Source: Prochlorococcus sp. MIT 1223 (GTDB taxonomy: Bacteria > Cyanobacteriota > Cyanobacteriia > PCC-6307 > Cyanobiaceae). Taken from it: a stretch of 64,000 bases of DNA. A model generated the notes under the pieces. It searched no databases, was not told the origin of the DNA, and saw only the letters and a program-made list of their open reading frames with translations. This document shows positions 1 to 8,992 of this stretch, in pieces (within the stretch, counting starts at the first letter, position 1; every line of letters begins with the position of its first letter). The stretch is taken from the NCBI RefSeq assembly GCF_034092465.1, contig NZ_CP139303.1:1731923-1795922 (forward strand). Direction: 5' to 3'. Position numbers and translations under genes: made by a program.

Positions 1-932
1 TTGAATATGTCTTGCAGGATTTCGCGTGCGCCTTTAGAGCTAAGGATGTTTGCAAGTTGAGTTCCAATTAACTCCGGTTCATTAATTGATCCCTTCTTTT
101 GATCTCGAATTAATTGCTTGCCGTCAAGGCTTGCCACCATCCCTTCAAGTATTAATTCTTCCCCTTGAATTGAACTTTTTACTCCTATTGGAACTTGACA
201 GCCACCTTCGAGCTCTCTCAAAAAAGATCTCTCGGCCAAGCATCTTTGAGATGTTGGTAGATGTTCAAGGCTTTTTATTATTTCAAGTACTTCTTGTTGT
301 TCACTAACACATTCAATCCCAAGTGCCCCTTGCCCAACGGCATGAAGTGAAATTTCGCTTGGAATTATTTGATGAATCCGGTCCCTAAACCCCAATCGTG
401 TTAACCCAGCTGCCGCAAGTATTAGGCAGTCATACTGACCTTCATCAAGCTTCTCAAGACGAGTGATTACATTCCCTCTTACGTCTTTGAAAATTAAATG
501 AGGGTAATGGTGTCTGAGCTGTGCCAGCCTTCTCAATGAACTTGTCCCAACAATTGCTCCAGATGGAAGAGTCTCTAATTGGTAAATTTGATTTTTTTTG
601 TTTACGACCAGAGCATCGGCAGGATCTTCTCTTTCAGTAACACATCCAAGAATTAGACCTTCGGGGAGATTTGTTGGAAGATCTTTTAATGAATGCACTG
701 CTATGTCGGCACGCCCTATCAGCATCTGAGCTTCAAGTTCTTTCGTGAAAAGACCTTTATCTCCAATTTTGGCTAGTGCGACATCAAGAATTTTGTCGCC
801 TTGTGTCGCCATGGCTTCTATGGAAATAGCAAGATTTGGATGTGCTTTTTCCAGTTCTTGCTTTACCCATTCAGTCTGGACCATGGCCAGCTGGCTTCTG
901 CGAGAAGCAATGCGCAGTTGCTCTAGTGCCAT
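1..932 (-). CDS. hemC: Hydroxymethylbilane synthase (porphobilinogen deaminase), 3' end missing
   Basis: Joins four porphobilinogen units into hydroxymethylbilane, an early cytoplasmic step shared by chlorophyll, haem and cobalamin synthesis. About 310 residues are present. The ATG at 932 gives [17 protein letters not shown], the family's typical start, followed by the conserved SLKDLP stretch, VGTSSLRR and a GGCQVPIG loop whose Cys carries the dipyrromethane cofactor. The gene runs off the left edge of the window, so only the last few codons are lost. It lies downstream of the sigma-factor gene on the same strand with a 91-bp gap that contains a small hairpin. Identification is secure. Confidence 0.95.
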   Translation of the reverse strand, partial: MALEQLRIASRRSQLAMVQTEWVKQELEKAHPNLAISIEAMATQGDKILDVALAKIGDKGLFTKELEAQMLIGRADIAVHSLKDLPTNLPEGLILGCVTEREDPADALVVNKKNQIYQLETLPSGAIVGTSSLRRLAQLRHHYPHLIFKDVRGNVITRLEKLDEGQYDCLILAAAGLTRLGFRDRIHQIIPSEISLHAVGQGALGIECVSEQQEVLEIIKSLEHLPTSQRCLAERSFLRELEGGCQVPIGVKSSIQGEELILEGMVASLDGKQLIRDQKKGSINEPELIGTQLANILSSKGAREILQDIF

Positions 933-998
933 TTTTAATCTTTATTTACTATTTACCTTAAACTCACGCATTCACCATCTTTACTTTGTCTGACAATC

Positions 999-1021
999 CT
1001 TTATTTGAATTCGAAATAAAG
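999..1021 (-). terminator. AT-rich hairpin after the sigma-factor gene
   Basis: CTTTATTT (999-1006) pairs with AAATAAAG (1014-1021) around a 7-base loop, an 8-bp stem that begins two bases after the sigma-factor stop codon. It contains no G/C-rich core and no clear T-run follows on the minus strand, so it may be a weak terminator or an mRNA 3' stabiliser between sigA and hemC. Confidence 0.35.
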
Positions 1022-1023
1022 AC

Positions 1024-2364
1024 CTAATTGAATTTTATGTATTCCTTCAGTACACCATTACGATTTGGGTGGCGAAGTTTCCTCAGAGCCTTTGCTTCTA
1101 TCTGACGAATTCTTTCGCGAGTTACGTCAAAAATCTGCCCAATCTCTTCAAGAGTTTTCATTCGACCATCATCTAGTCCATAACGAAGTCGAAGCACATC
1201 TCTTTCTCTAGGACTAAGCGTTGCTAAAACACCTTCCAAGTCTTCTCTTAATAGAGTTTTTGCTACATCTTGTTCAGGATTCTCAATATCTGCTTCTATA
1301 AAATCTCCTAGACGGGAATCTTCCTCTTTCCCAATTGGTGTCTCAAGAGAGATAGGGAGTTGTGCACTTTTTGCTATAAATCTTAGTTTTTCAATTGTCA
1401 TCTCCATGCTTTCTGCAATTTCTTCTTCCGTAGGCTTTCTTCCAAATTCTTGACTTAAAACTTTAGTGGTTTTCTTGATTCTTGAAATTGTTTCATATAG
1501 ATGAACTGGTAAACGAATTGTTCTGCTTTGGTCTGCAATGGCTCTTGTAATTGCTTGGCGTATCCACCAGGTTGCATATGTGGAAAATTTATATCCTTTT
1601 TCATGATCAAATTTTTCAGCAGCTCTAATCAGCCCAAGACTTCCCTCTTGAATCAGATCTTGGAAGGAGAGGCCTCTATTCATATATTTTTTAGCAATAG
1701 AGACTACTAAACGTAAGTTTGACTGAACCATCTTTTCTTTAGCTCTTCGTCCAAGCATTACCCGACGACGAAATCTCATTAATGGCATTGATACCAATGC
1801 GGCCCACTCTTTTGTCGTGGGATATCGATTATTCTCACTTTCAAATTGGGCAGCAATTTCTTCTAGCTGAAGTAGGTCGGCAATCTTTCTGGCAAGTTCA
1901 ATCTCTTCATCTGGTCGAAGCAATCTTATCCGCCCTATCTCTTGTAGATAAACCCTTATGGAATCTTCGGTATAAACACCTTTTGGTCCTATCTTTATAC
2001 TTGCAAGTGCTTTAGCTCTGGCATCAAGTTCAAACTCTGATGTCTCAATATCTTCTGTATCTTTAACTTCGCTTAGTTCTATCTCAGAATTAATTGACGG
2101 TTCATTGGCTGCTGAAAGTAATTCATCAGCCGCTTTATTTAAATCTTGACTGTTTGCAATTAAGGCATTTGAGCTGCTTTTCTTCCCCTTGGAAGTCACA
2201 AGGGACTTGCTTTTCTTTGCCTTTGAATCTTTTGCTTTGGTAGCCATTTTTTTCTTTTTGCTTGAGCTTTTACCTGATTTGACAAGTGATTTTGAAGTTG
2301 CTTTAACAGCTTCTTTTGACTTGTTTGTTGACTCAATAGTCTTTTGGGCGGTGACAGTACTCAT
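1024..2364 (-). CDS. sigA: Principal (group 1) RNA polymerase sigma factor
   Basis: Primary sigma-70 factor that directs RNA polymerase to housekeeping promoters. Of 446 residues, about the first 100 are a Lys/Ser/Thr-rich, probably disordered extension that turns acidic near residues 95-110. Region 1.2 is near 131-165, region 2 near 212-282 (including [10 protein letters not shown] and [15 protein letters not shown]), region 3 near 290-360 and region 4 near 370-440 with the helix-turn-helix TLEEIG...TRERIRQIE. The ATG at 2364 is the first good start. Family knowledge makes it RpoD1/SigA rather than a group 2 factor because of the long N-terminal extension, but that assignment is inferred. 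The divergent neighbour is priA. Confidence 0.93.
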   Translation of the reverse strand: MSTVTAQKTIESTNKSKEAVKATSKSLVKSGKSSSKKKKMATKAKDSKAKKSKSLVTSKGKKSSSNALIANSQDLNKAADELLSAANEPSINSEIELSEVKDTEDIETSEFELDARAKALASIKIGPKGVYTEDSIRVYLQEIGRIRLLRPDEEIELARKIADLLQLEEIAAQFESENNRYPTTKEWAALVSMPLMRFRRRVMLGRRAKEKMVQSNLRLVVSIAKKYMNRGLSFQDLIQEGSLGLIRAAEKFDHEKGYKFSTYATWWIRQAITRAIADQSRTIRLPVHLYETISRIKKTTKVLSQEFGRKPTEEEIAESMEMTIEKLRFIAKSAQLPISLETPIGKEEDSRLGDFIEADIENPEQDVAKTLLREDLEGVLATLSPRERDVLRLRYGLDDGRMKTLEEIGQIFDVTRERIRQIEAKALRKLRHPNRNGVLKEYIKFN

Positions 2365-2481
2365 GTCAATAATCTAGAAGAAGGAAAGAATCTGCTATGT
2401 AAAAAGAATTATTATTAAAAGAGCTTTTAAGTCATTTAAATAAAACGATCGAAATGTTCTTCTTGTAAATCACATTATGAT

Positions 2482-2517
2482 AAAAACATCAATGAATAAA
2501 AATAAATTGATGTTTTT
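2482..2517. terminator. Bidirectional hairpin in the sigA-priA gap
   Basis: AAAAACATCAAT (2482-2493) and ATTGATGTTTTT (2506-2517) form a perfect 12-bp stem with a 12-base loop, flanked by A-run and T-run so it can act as an intrinsic terminator on either strand. No annotated gene ends here: sigA and priA both point away from it. That placement implies a transcript inside the gap, for example reading leftward from the foldable element at 2584-2679. Confidence 0.5.
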
Positions 2518-2583
2518 AACTATGAGATTTGTGAGAACTATTCGTGCTTAAAGAACAAATGACAAGTTTAAGGAATGAAGTTT

Positions 2584-2679
2584 TCAAGATTGTTTGGGGC
2601 TTTCTCAGGCAGGTTTTGCAGACGAGGGTATTCCCCATGTCGTTCGAACTTCGTGCCTTCCCTCTGAACAGAATCTTGA
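2584..2679. ncRNA. Possible structured RNA between sigA and priA
   Basis: A stretch noticeably richer in G+C than its flanks. TCAAGATT (2584-2591) pairs with AATCTTGA (2672-2679), GTT (2592-2594) with AAC (2667-2669), CAGA (2619-2622) with TCTG (2663-2666) and GGG (2626-2628) with CCC (2660-2662), so almost every base of 2660-2679 is paired in a nested order. I do not recognise it as 6S, SRP, tmRNA or RNase P RNA. Short frames are open on both strands but none has a convincing start. Strand is undetermined; the terminator-like hairpin at 2482-2517 would suit a minus-strand transcript. Confidence 0.3.
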
Positions 2680-2760
2680 GCTTTCTCGTAACCAGCTTTT
2701 TTACTGCTTACATTAGAAGCTTAAGAAAAACTTTTGAAGTCGGCAAGTGTTTTTAGCTTT

Positions 2761-5016
2761 ATGGAATATCAAGAATTTGAGGTATGGCTTGAAATTGGTA
2801 GAGAGGGGAAGTGTTTTACGTACAAAGATGGTTTGAAATTAGGTATATCTTTTGGTGATTTAGTCCTGGTTCGACTTAGAGGAAGACCTATGCATGGTTT
2901 AGTAGTTGAGAAAAAGAAGCAAGAAAAAAATAATTTAGGTGGGCCTACAAATCCTGTGGTTTCATTATCAAATATAGAAGCACTAGTCCAAAAAGCGGCT
3001 GTAGATAACAAATGGCGCGAGTGGTTAGAAGAGACAGCTCTAAATTGTTATACAAGTCCTTATCGCATGTTGAAAACGGCTTTGCCGCCAGGTTGGTTGG
3101 GGCAGGTAAAAAAAAAGTCAACTGGGCCAAGGATGTTGTGGTGGATCCAACTAAAGGAAAGTAGGGATAACAATCAAAATCTATCTGTGAGACAAAAAGA
3201 ACTGGAAAATTTTCTATATTCAGTTGGTGGAGGAGTATGGATGAGAGATCTCAAGAAGAAAGGTTTTGCTCATGGATTGGTAAATGGTTTTGTCTCACGA
3301 GGTCTAGCAACGAGAGAGAGGAAGCAAGAGTTCTCTGAGACAAATAATCTTTTTGAAAATGAGGAATGTCTTGCAGTAAGGGATTTGGAAGAACCTCAGT
3401 TGCTTACAGAAGAACAAAGATGTGCGGTAGATGTCTTTGATTCAATTCTTCCTGGAACAGCTCTTTTGCTTTGGGGAGTAACTGGTTCTGGAAAAACAGA
3501 GGTATATTTACAGGTTGCTGCAAACGAATTATCTGCAGGTAAAAATTGTTTAATGCTTACGCCTGAGATTGGCCTTGTACCTCAATTAGTTGATCGATTC
3601 CGTAGACGGTTTGGAGATAGAGTTATGGAATATCATAGTAATTGCTCAGAAAAAGAACGAGTAAAAGCTTGGAGGAAAATATTAAATAGCACGCAACCTC
3701 TTGTGATTGTGGGGACACGTTCGGCAATATTTCTACCTCTTTCTCCATTAGGACTGATCATTCTCGATGAAGAGCACGACACCTCTTATAAACAGGAGTC
3801 GCCCATGCCTTGTTATCACGCAAGAGATATTGCCCTTAATCGAGCATTAAAAACAGGTGCCAAAGTTATCCTGGGGAGTGCGACACCTTCCTTGTCTACG
3901 TGGAGACGTTTGTCTCCACGTGGTCCTATTTCTTTAGCGAGATTAAAAAATAGAATTTCAAAAAGACCATTACCAAAAGTTCATATTGTTGATATGCGTA
4001 AGGAATTGCAACGAGGTAATCGACGTTTAATTAGCCGCTCTCTTATGCAACGACTACTTGACTTGAGAACCTCCAGAGGACAAGCGGTCATCCTTGTTCC
4101 TAAAAGAGGTTATAGCAGCTTTTTGAGTTGCCGTAGCTGTGGAGAGGTGGTGCAATGCCCATTCTGTGATATCGCCTTAACAGTACATAAGAGTGACTCT
4201 GGCAATCAATGGTTGCGTTGCCATTGGTGTGATTATCGTGCCAAGGTGGAAATGAAATGTAAAGAATGTGGGTCAACAGCTTTTAAGCCGTTTGGTGCGG
4301 GGACGCAGCGAGTTATGGAGAATTTAACCAGAGAGCTAGAAGGTCTTAAGCTTTTGAGATTTGATAGAGATTCCACTTCTGGTCGAGACGGACATCGAAC
4401 ATTATTAGATAAATTTGCTGGAGGTGAGGCCGATATTTTGGTTGGAACTCAAATGCTTGCAAAAGGGATGGACTTACCGCGTGTAACTTTGGCAGTAGTT
4501 TTAGCGGCCGATAGCTTGCTTTATAGACCTGATCTTTCAGCGGAAGAACAGGCTCTTCAATTGTTTATGCAATTAGCAGGACGTGCTGGTAGAGGAGAAC
4601 GTCCTGGAGAAGTTGTCGTCCAAACTTACTGCCCAGAACATCCAGTCGTTTTGCACTTGAGAGATGGTCTTTATGAGGAGTTTTTAAGAAAGGAATCACA
4701 GTTGAGAAAAGAATCAGGATTGGTTCCCTTCAGTCGGGCATGTCTACTACGTTTCTCAGGGGATTCAGCGGAGAGAACTTCCTCTGCTGCATTCTCTTTA
4801 GCTGAGAAGATAAAACCAATCTGTAAGTCTAATCAATGGAAAATTGTTGGTCCAGCACCTGCTTTGGTTGCGAAAGCCTCTGGCAAAAGTCGTTGGCAAC
4901 TTTTACTTCATGGCCCCGAATTAAGTCCTTTACCTTTGCCAGAAGGAGACGCTCTGTGGAGAAGATTGCCAAAAGGTGTAAGTCTTTCAGTTGACCCTGA
5001 TCCCATACAACTTTAG
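2761..5016 (+). CDS. priA: Primosomal protein N' (replication restart helicase)
   Basis: Superfamily 2 DNA helicase that reloads the replisome at collapsed forks. Starting at the ATG at 2761 gives 751 residues; a TTG nine codons upstream is less likely. The N-terminal 3'-DNA-binding domain (FEVWLEIGREGKCFTY...) precedes the Walker A motif GVTGSGKT near residue 240, the DEEH box, an inserted zinc-binding module with paired CxxC motifs (CRSCGE, CPFC, CHWC, CKEC) near residues 440-490, and motif VI QLAGRAGRGE. The length is normal for cyanobacterial PriA. It stands alone on the plus strand and converges with the gene at 5078-5563. Confidence 0.95.
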   Translation: MEYQEFEVWLEIGREGKCFTYKDGLKLGISFGDLVLVRLRGRPMHGLVVEKKKQEKNNLGGPTNPVVSLSNIEALVQKAAVDNKWREWLEETALNCYTSPYRMLKTALPPGWLGQVKKKSTGPRMLWWIQLKESRDNNQNLSVRQKELENFLYSVGGGVWMRDLKKKGFAHGLVNGFVSRGLATRERKQEFSETNNLFENEECLAVRDLEEPQLLTEEQRCAVDVFDSILPGTALLLWGVTGSGKTEVYLQVAANELSAGKNCLMLTPEIGLVPQLVDRFRRRFGDRVMEYHSNCSEKERVKAWRKILNSTQPLVIVGTRSAIFLPLSPLGLIILDEEHDTSYKQESPMPCYHARDIALNRALKTGAKVILGSATPSLSTWRRLSPRGPISLARLKNRISKRPLPKVHIVDMRKELQRGNRRLISRSLMQRLLDLRTSRGQAVILVPKRGYSSFLSCRSCGEVVQCPFCDIALTVHKSDSGNQWLRCHWCDYRAKVEMKCKECGSTAFKPFGAGTQRVMENLTRELEGLKLLRFDRDSTSGRDGHRTLLDKFAGGEADILVGTQMLAKGMDLPRVTLAVVLAADSLLYRPDLSAEEQALQLFMQLAGRAGRGERPGEVVVQTYCPEHPVVLHLRDGLYEEFLRKESQLRKESGLVPFSRACLLRFSGDSAERTSSAAFSLAEKIKPICKSNQWKIVGPAPALVAKASGKSRWQLLLHGPELSPLPLPEGDALWRRLPKGVSLSVDPDPIQL

Positions 5017-5077
5017 TGAAGATTTAATTTGCATGAGAAAAATCCAATAGTAAAGTAAGTTTCTATAGCTATCTTTC

Positions 5078-5563
5078 TCATAGACTTAGAAATATAATTA
5101 AGACAAATATTAACAACATGAAGGCTGTAGCAAAACCCATATCAAAAGCTTTTGTTGTTCCTGTCGGTGGATAGCTAGGAGTTACTTTAGGCTTGATTCG
5201 TTTTTCTCTCTTTGAGTGATCACTCCACTTATTTGATTCGAAATCGATATTAGGTATTTTTATAGACCAACTCTCAGGTCTTGGTAATGAAGGTGCCTCT
5301 AAAATAGATATTAATTGCTTTGCCTCCTGGCGAATTTCAGGATCACTTACTTTTGTTAGTTGTTTGCATGTCTTGATAGCCTTTGTTTCATGCCCTTGCC
5401 CCATCCAAGCAGTAACCATTAACATCCTAATTCTTGCTCCTTCTTGAGAACTCTCAGGATGTTGTTTTGACAATTCCTCTAATAATAGTAGGCATTGTCT
5501 ATAGTCACCTCTTCCCATAGCTTTCTCGGCATCTATAAACTCTGGTGAGCCAAGCATTCTCAC
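5078..5563 (-). CDS. Conserved membrane-anchored helical-repeat protein
   Basis: Function unknown. The 161-residue product has TPR-like paired helices in its N-terminal half (residues about 10-90), a polar Pro/Lys-rich linker, and one hydrophobic helix at the extreme C-terminus ([16 protein letters not shown]), so it is predicted to be tail-anchored with the repeats in the cytoplasm. The GTG at 5563 overlaps the argB stop codon as GTGA, and an ATG follows two codons later. This implies translational coupling to argB. A role in scaffolding is only a guess from the TPR-like pattern. Confidence 0.7.
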   Translation of the reverse strand: MRMLGSPEFIDAEKAMGRGDYRQCLLLLEELSKQHPESSQEGARIRMLMVTAWMGQGHETKAIKTCKQLTKVSDPEIRQEAKQLISILEAPSLPRPESWSIKIPNIDFESNKWSDHSKREKRIKPKVTPSYPPTGTTKAFDMGFATAFMLLIFVLIIFLSL

Positions 5564-6480
5564 CTGCTCCCAATTATCATTGTCCCGATGCCAACTTTTG
5601 TAAAGACTTCAAGAAGAAGAGCATGAGGGATCCTGCCATCAATAATGTGTGCGGCTGATACTCCTTGAGATAAGGCTCTAATACAGCATTCTGTTTTAGG
5701 TAGCATTCCTCCTTCAATTATTCTTTCGTTGATGAGTTGAGTGATTTCGGATAGTCGGAGTTGGCTTATAAGAGTGGTTTGATCATCCTTATCTCTTAAA
5801 ATCCCAGGAGTGTCAGTTAAAAGAATTAATTTTGTGGCCTCTAATGCTGCTGCAATTTCACCAGCGACTGTATCAGCATTAATATTTAATGATTGCCCGT
5901 CAATAGAAGCGGCAACACTTGAAATGACAGGTACGTATCCTTTGGAGAGCAGAGGTTCTAATACATCTGTGTTTACCTTCGTGATCTCTCCGACGAGGCC
6001 ATAACTGTCATCCTCAAATGTTCTTGCTTCGATGAGGTTGCCATCAATTCCACAAAGGCCTATTGAGCGGGCACCTAAGTGATTGATCCCTTTAACTATT
6101 TGTTTGTTAACCCTTCCAACGAGAACCATTTCAACTACGTCCATAGTCTCTGGCCTTGTTACTCGTAAACCGTCTTTAAATTCACTTGATATTTTAAGTT
6201 TGTTGAGCCAATTATTTATTTCAGGCCCACCTCCATGAACGACTACAGGCTGAACTCCAACAGTAGAAAGTAAGGCAATATCTCTTAAGACGGCTTTTTG
6301 AAGTTTTTTATGTGCCATTGCAGCACCTCCGTATTTGATCACTATTCTCTTGCCAGCAAAACGTTGAATATATGGCAGTGCTTCACTTAAGACGGATACC
6401 CTTAAAGCATCAACATCTTTATCAAGCTCCATATTTACAGAGGAGTTTTTATGTAAAGACTTTTTAACTTGATCCTTCAT
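5560..6480 (-). CDS. argB: N-acetylglutamate kinase
   Basis: Phosphorylates N-acetyl-L-glutamate with ATP in the second step of arginine synthesis. Of 306 residues, the core starts [23 protein letters not shown], with the Gly-rich IKYGGAAM and VHGGGPEI nucleotide/substrate loops typical of the amino-acid-kinase fold. In cyanobacteria this enzyme is the target of PII protein, which relieves arginine feedback inhibition; that is family knowledge. The ATG at 6480 overlaps the upstream DUF2854 gene by 17 bp. A second ATG at 6432 would remove a poorly conserved 16-residue leader and is a fair alternative. Confidence 0.95.
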   Translation of the reverse strand: MKDQVKKSLHKNSSVNMELDKDVDALRVSVLSEALPYIQRFAGKRIVIKYGGAAMAHKKLQKAVLRDIALLSTVGVQPVVVHGGGPEINNWLNKLKISSEFKDGLRVTRPETMDVVEMVLVGRVNKQIVKGINHLGARSIGLCGIDGNLIEARTFEDDSYGLVGEITKVNTDVLEPLLSKGYVPVISSVAASIDGQSLNINADTVAGEIAAALEATKLILLTDTPGILRDKDDQTTLISQLRLSEITQLINERIIEGGMLPKTECCIRALSQGVSAAHIIDGRIPHALLLEVFTKVGIGTMIIGSR

Positions 6481-7039
6481 TATTAGCTTGTTCTGTTGAA
6501 TTTGTTTTTGGAGTTAGGGCTAAATCAAGAACACCTGAAGAGGGAGAAGTGATTTCTGCTTTTAAACCCTGTGCAAAGAATCTACTTAATCGAGCCTCCT
6601 TCTCTTTCCACCTTTCTAAGGAGACCCCAGCCAGCTCAAATCTAAGACGAATACCATAGCCGTTAATAGAAGCTAATTCTTCAACTTCTATCAATCTAGG
6701 AGGATTATCTATATCCCACAGATTTAGAACTTTTAGTGAAGACTCCAGGTGAGATGCTGGGCCATATTTCCAACCTGTTACATCTTTGACGACTTTTTTG
6801 AGTTCATTTGTCGATTCTTTCTCACTCTTTGGGCTTAAGGTATAAGAAGTGCCAACTTTTTTTGCTGGAGGGAGTTCAACTGTTTTCAGGGATAGACCAA
6901 TTAAGAGAATTGGTACTCCATAAAAGAAAGTTGGTACACTTAGATTTGTGGCATTTGTAAAGTACGCTAAAAGACCAATTACAGACAACATTGCCCCTGT
7001 GACTGTAATTATGCTTCCAGGAGAAAAAAGAGGATTCAT
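6464..7039 (-). CDS. DUF2854-type membrane protein
   Basis: A 191-residue protein that I match to DUF2854, a family of unknown function shared by cyanobacteria and plant chloroplasts. Two adjacent hydrophobic helices lie near residues 8-30 and 35-52, then a soluble domain containing [20 protein letters not shown]. Its orientation puts the soluble part after a helical hairpin. It shares its start region with a divergent small gene at 7093 and overlaps argB by 17 bp, so it probably heads a three-gene unit with argB and the tail-anchored protein. Nothing here shows its job. Confidence 0.75.
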   Translation of the reverse strand: MNPLFSPGSIITVTGAMLSVIGLLAYFTNATNLSVPTFFYGVPILLIGLSLKTVELPPAKKVGTSYTLSPKSEKESTNELKKVVKDVTGWKYGPASHLESSLKVLNLWDIDNPPRLIEVEELASINGYGIRLRFELAGVSLERWKEKEARLSRFFAQGLKAEITSPSSGVLDLALTPKTNSTEQANNEGSS

Positions 7040-7092
7040 AACATTGATTTTGACTTTTATAGGTGCAAGATGGAGCTTTAGGAGACAGTCTT

Positions 7093-7278
7093 ATGATCTC
7101 ACCTGAAGAGAATTCCACTTCTTATAGTGAGTTGATAAATCAGTTAAACAAAGATAGAGCTTGGCTTCTCGAGCAAATAGATAGTGGCTCTTGGCCTGAG
7201 CTGCGTCTTGATCTCGCTGCTTTAGAAAGAGAATTAGGATTGCTTTTGATCAGAGCATCAGAAAGGAATGAGGAATAA
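7093..7278 (+). CDS. Small conserved hypothetical protein, 61 aa
   Basis: Start chosen at ATG 7093 because AGGAGA lies about 8 bases upstream; a GTG at 7063 would add ten residues but lacks such a site. The product is acidic and helical (YSELINQLNKDRAWLLEQ...LRLDLAALERELGLLL), ends in charged residues and has no membrane segment or signal peptide. It is divergent from the DUF2854 gene and converges with ssb 19 bp away. I do not recognise a named family. Its leucine-heptad character suggests a coiled coil, nothing more. Confidence 0.65.
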   Translation: MISPEENSTSYSELINQLNKDRAWLLEQIDSGSWPELRLDLAALERELGLLLIRASERNEE

Positions 7279-7297
7279 ATTAAATTTTCAACTTAAT

Positions 7298-7780
7298 CTA
7301 AAAAGGTATTTCATCTGTATCTGGAACTAGTGGCGATGTGTCCCAACTCAATTCTTTTTTTGAAGATGGATCACTATCTGTTTTATTAGGGGATGATTGG
7401 CTATTTGAAGTGGGATTTGTAAAGCTTTTATTCTGATCAAAACTTAGATTTTTTGCGTTATTTGATATCTGAGAATCTTTTGAAAAAAGATGAATCTTAG
7501 AAAGAGTGAACTCAGCTTTTTTTTCTTTAGTTCCATCTTGCTTAGGGACGGTGTTCATTCTTAAACGACCTTCTATTACAAGCTTTTGTTCAGCTTTTAT
7601 ATTAGTTTGAAGCTCTTGTGCCATATTTCCCCATCCCACTACTTTGATTATTGAAGGAGGCTGTTCTGCTCTGAGATTGTCGAAAAACACCTCCATTTCG
7701 GCTATTGGCGTTTTGTTGTCTTGGGTATAACGGAGAGTAGGAGCCTCTTTGACCTGGACTTCAAGCATGCAATGGTTCAT
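7298..7780 (-). CDS. ssb: Single-stranded DNA-binding protein
   Basis: Binds and protects ssDNA in replication, repair and recombination. The 160-residue product has an OB-fold domain in residues 1-105 with the cyanobacterial SSB pattern APTLRYTQDNKTPIAEMEV and VVGWGNMAQEL, then a Ser/Asn/Lys-rich disordered linker and the hallmark acidic tip ending DEIPF, which docks partner proteins. An ATG at 7780 gives MNHCMLEVQV; an internal ATG four codons later is possible. It converges with the 61-aa gene and diverges from cobK 29 bp away. Confidence 0.88.
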   Translation of the reverse strand: MNHCMLEVQVKEAPTLRYTQDNKTPIAEMEVFFDNLRAEQPPSIIKVVGWGNMAQELQTNIKAEQKLVIEGRLRMNTVPKQDGTKEKKAEFTLSKIHLFSKDSQISNNAKNLSFDQNKSFTNPTSNSQSSPNKTDSDPSSKKELSWDTSPLVPDTDEIPF

Positions 7781-7809
7781 TTTACTTCTGAGTATTGAGG
7801 TTTATCTTG

Positions 7810-8604
7810 ATGCAGATTAGAAGAAATTGCCAGAGACATATCTGGTTATTGTCTGGGACTGGTGAAGGCCCTTATATTGCGAGGGCTTTAATAAAGTATG
7901 GATGGAAAGTAACTGTAAGTGTTGTTTCAAGTCAAGCTGCTGAGCCATATATTGATTTCTCATTGGAAGAATTAAAGGTCGGCCCACTTGATGGAGTAAA
8001 AGGAATAAAAGAATTTTTAGAAGAGGCTGAAAAGCATTCTGGCTTTGATTGGGTCTTAGACGCTACTCATCCATTTGCTTTAAATATAAGTAATAATCTC
8101 CATCATGCTTGTAAAGAGTTTAATCAAGCCTTACTTCGCTATGTAAGACCGCTAGAAGATTGCTCGGGCGCAACTTTAATTCATTCTTCAAAAGAACTTT
8201 CTCATTTAGATATGAAAGGTCAAAATATTCTTATAGCTCTTGGTGCTAGATATTTAAAAGAAGCTGTTCAATCTGCTAAAGCTGCTGGTGCAATTGTTTA
8301 TGCTCGTATTTTCCCGACACCTGAAAGCTTGCAATCTGCATTGAATTGCAATATTGAGCCTGATAATTTGGCTGTAGTTAGGCCTCAAAATGGTGAGTTA
8401 ATTGGTGATTTTGAAATGGCTATTTGCAGAAGATGGTCAATTAATGGAATCGTTTGTAGGCAGTCTGGTGGTAAAACAGAAAAACTATGGATTGAAATTT
8501 CAAGAAGAAGAAAACTTAAACTTTGGCTTATTTCTCGCCCATTTTATCCTGATAAGGTCGAAACTATTCATTCTCTTAATAAGCTTTTGCTTCGTATTGA
8601 CTAG
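7810..8604 (+). CDS. cobK: Precorrin-6A reductase
   Basis: NADPH-dependent reductase that reduces precorrin-6A in cobalamin (or pseudocobalamin) synthesis. The ATG at 7810 gives 264 residues; a TTG five codons earlier is less likely. Near the N-terminus is a GTGEGPYIARAL nucleotide-binding turn, followed by DATHPFA, which is characteristic of the CobK/CbiJ family, and a final Ser/Arg-rich region. The only other cobalamin gene visible is cobO at 26127, so the pathway is scattered, as is usual in these genomes. Confidence 0.87.
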   Translation: MQIRRNCQRHIWLLSGTGEGPYIARALIKYGWKVTVSVVSSQAAEPYIDFSLEELKVGPLDGVKGIKEFLEEAEKHSGFDWVLDATHPFALNISNNLHHACKEFNQALLRYVRPLEDCSGATLIHSSKELSHLDMKGQNILIALGARYLKEAVQSAKAAGAIVYARIFPTPESLQSALNCNIEPDNLAVVRPQNGELIGDFEMAICRRWSINGIVCRQSGGKTEKLWIEISRRRKLKLWLISRPFYPDKVETIHSLNKLLLRID

Positions 8605-8644
8605 AGTAATCAGATATATATCGTTTTTAAAAGACTAACCTTAT

Positions 8645-8992
8645 ATGAAAGAGATTGAATTATCAAAGGGGTTAGTAATGTTACTTACTACAGAATCTAA
8701 TCTTAACAATGCTCAGAAATTATCTGATTATCTTTTGAAGAAAAAATATGCAGCATGTATTAATTTTATAGAGATAAAATCATCATTTTGGTGGAATGGA
8801 GTGATTGAAAAATCTGTTGATGAAGTTCAAGTAATTATTAAAACTACTGAAAAGAAATTAAAGCTAATTTTGCCTGTAATTAAAAAAATACATAGTTATG
8901 ACAATCCGGAAATAATTTCGATACCTATTCAAGTTTCTAGACAATATAAGGAATGGGCTAATTATTCGTTAGGGATTAAAGATTCTCCTTGA
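8645..8992 (+). CDS. cutA: CutA-type divalent-cation tolerance protein
   Basis: Small trimeric ferredoxin-like protein; E. coli CutA binds copper, but the physiological role in cyanobacteria is unclear. The 115-residue sequence has the family landmarks VMLLTT, KYAACINF, SFWWNGVIE (trimer-core aromatic cluster) and YDNPEIISIPI. The ATG is at 8645. Its 3' end overlaps the convergent PfkB kinase gene by 17 bp, so the two mRNAs are complementary at their ends. It follows cobK by 40 bp on the same strand and may be co-transcribed. Confidence 0.88.
   Translation: MKEIELSKGLVMLLTTESNLNNAQKLSDYLLKKKYAACINFIEIKSSFWWNGVIEKSVDEVQVIIKTTEKKLKLILPVIKKIHSYDNPEIISIPIQVSRQYKEWANYSLGIKDSP

Noticed and set aside
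2630..2660. A T-arm-like GTTCGAAC segment suggesting tmRNA or a tRNA-like acceptor piece
   Set aside because: No acceptor stem, no GGGGC...CCA pairing and no tag-peptide frame follow, so it does not fit tmRNA.
2544..2756. A 70-codon plus-strand open frame ahead of priA
   Set aside because: It begins at a non-ATG codon with no ribosome-binding site and has composition unlike a real protein; the region folds as RNA and other frames are equally open, so I do not call a gene.
5033..5081. ATGAGAAA/TTTCTCAT stem between priA and the gene at 5078
   Set aside because: The loop is over 30 bases and the stem is AT-rich, so I cannot claim a terminator.
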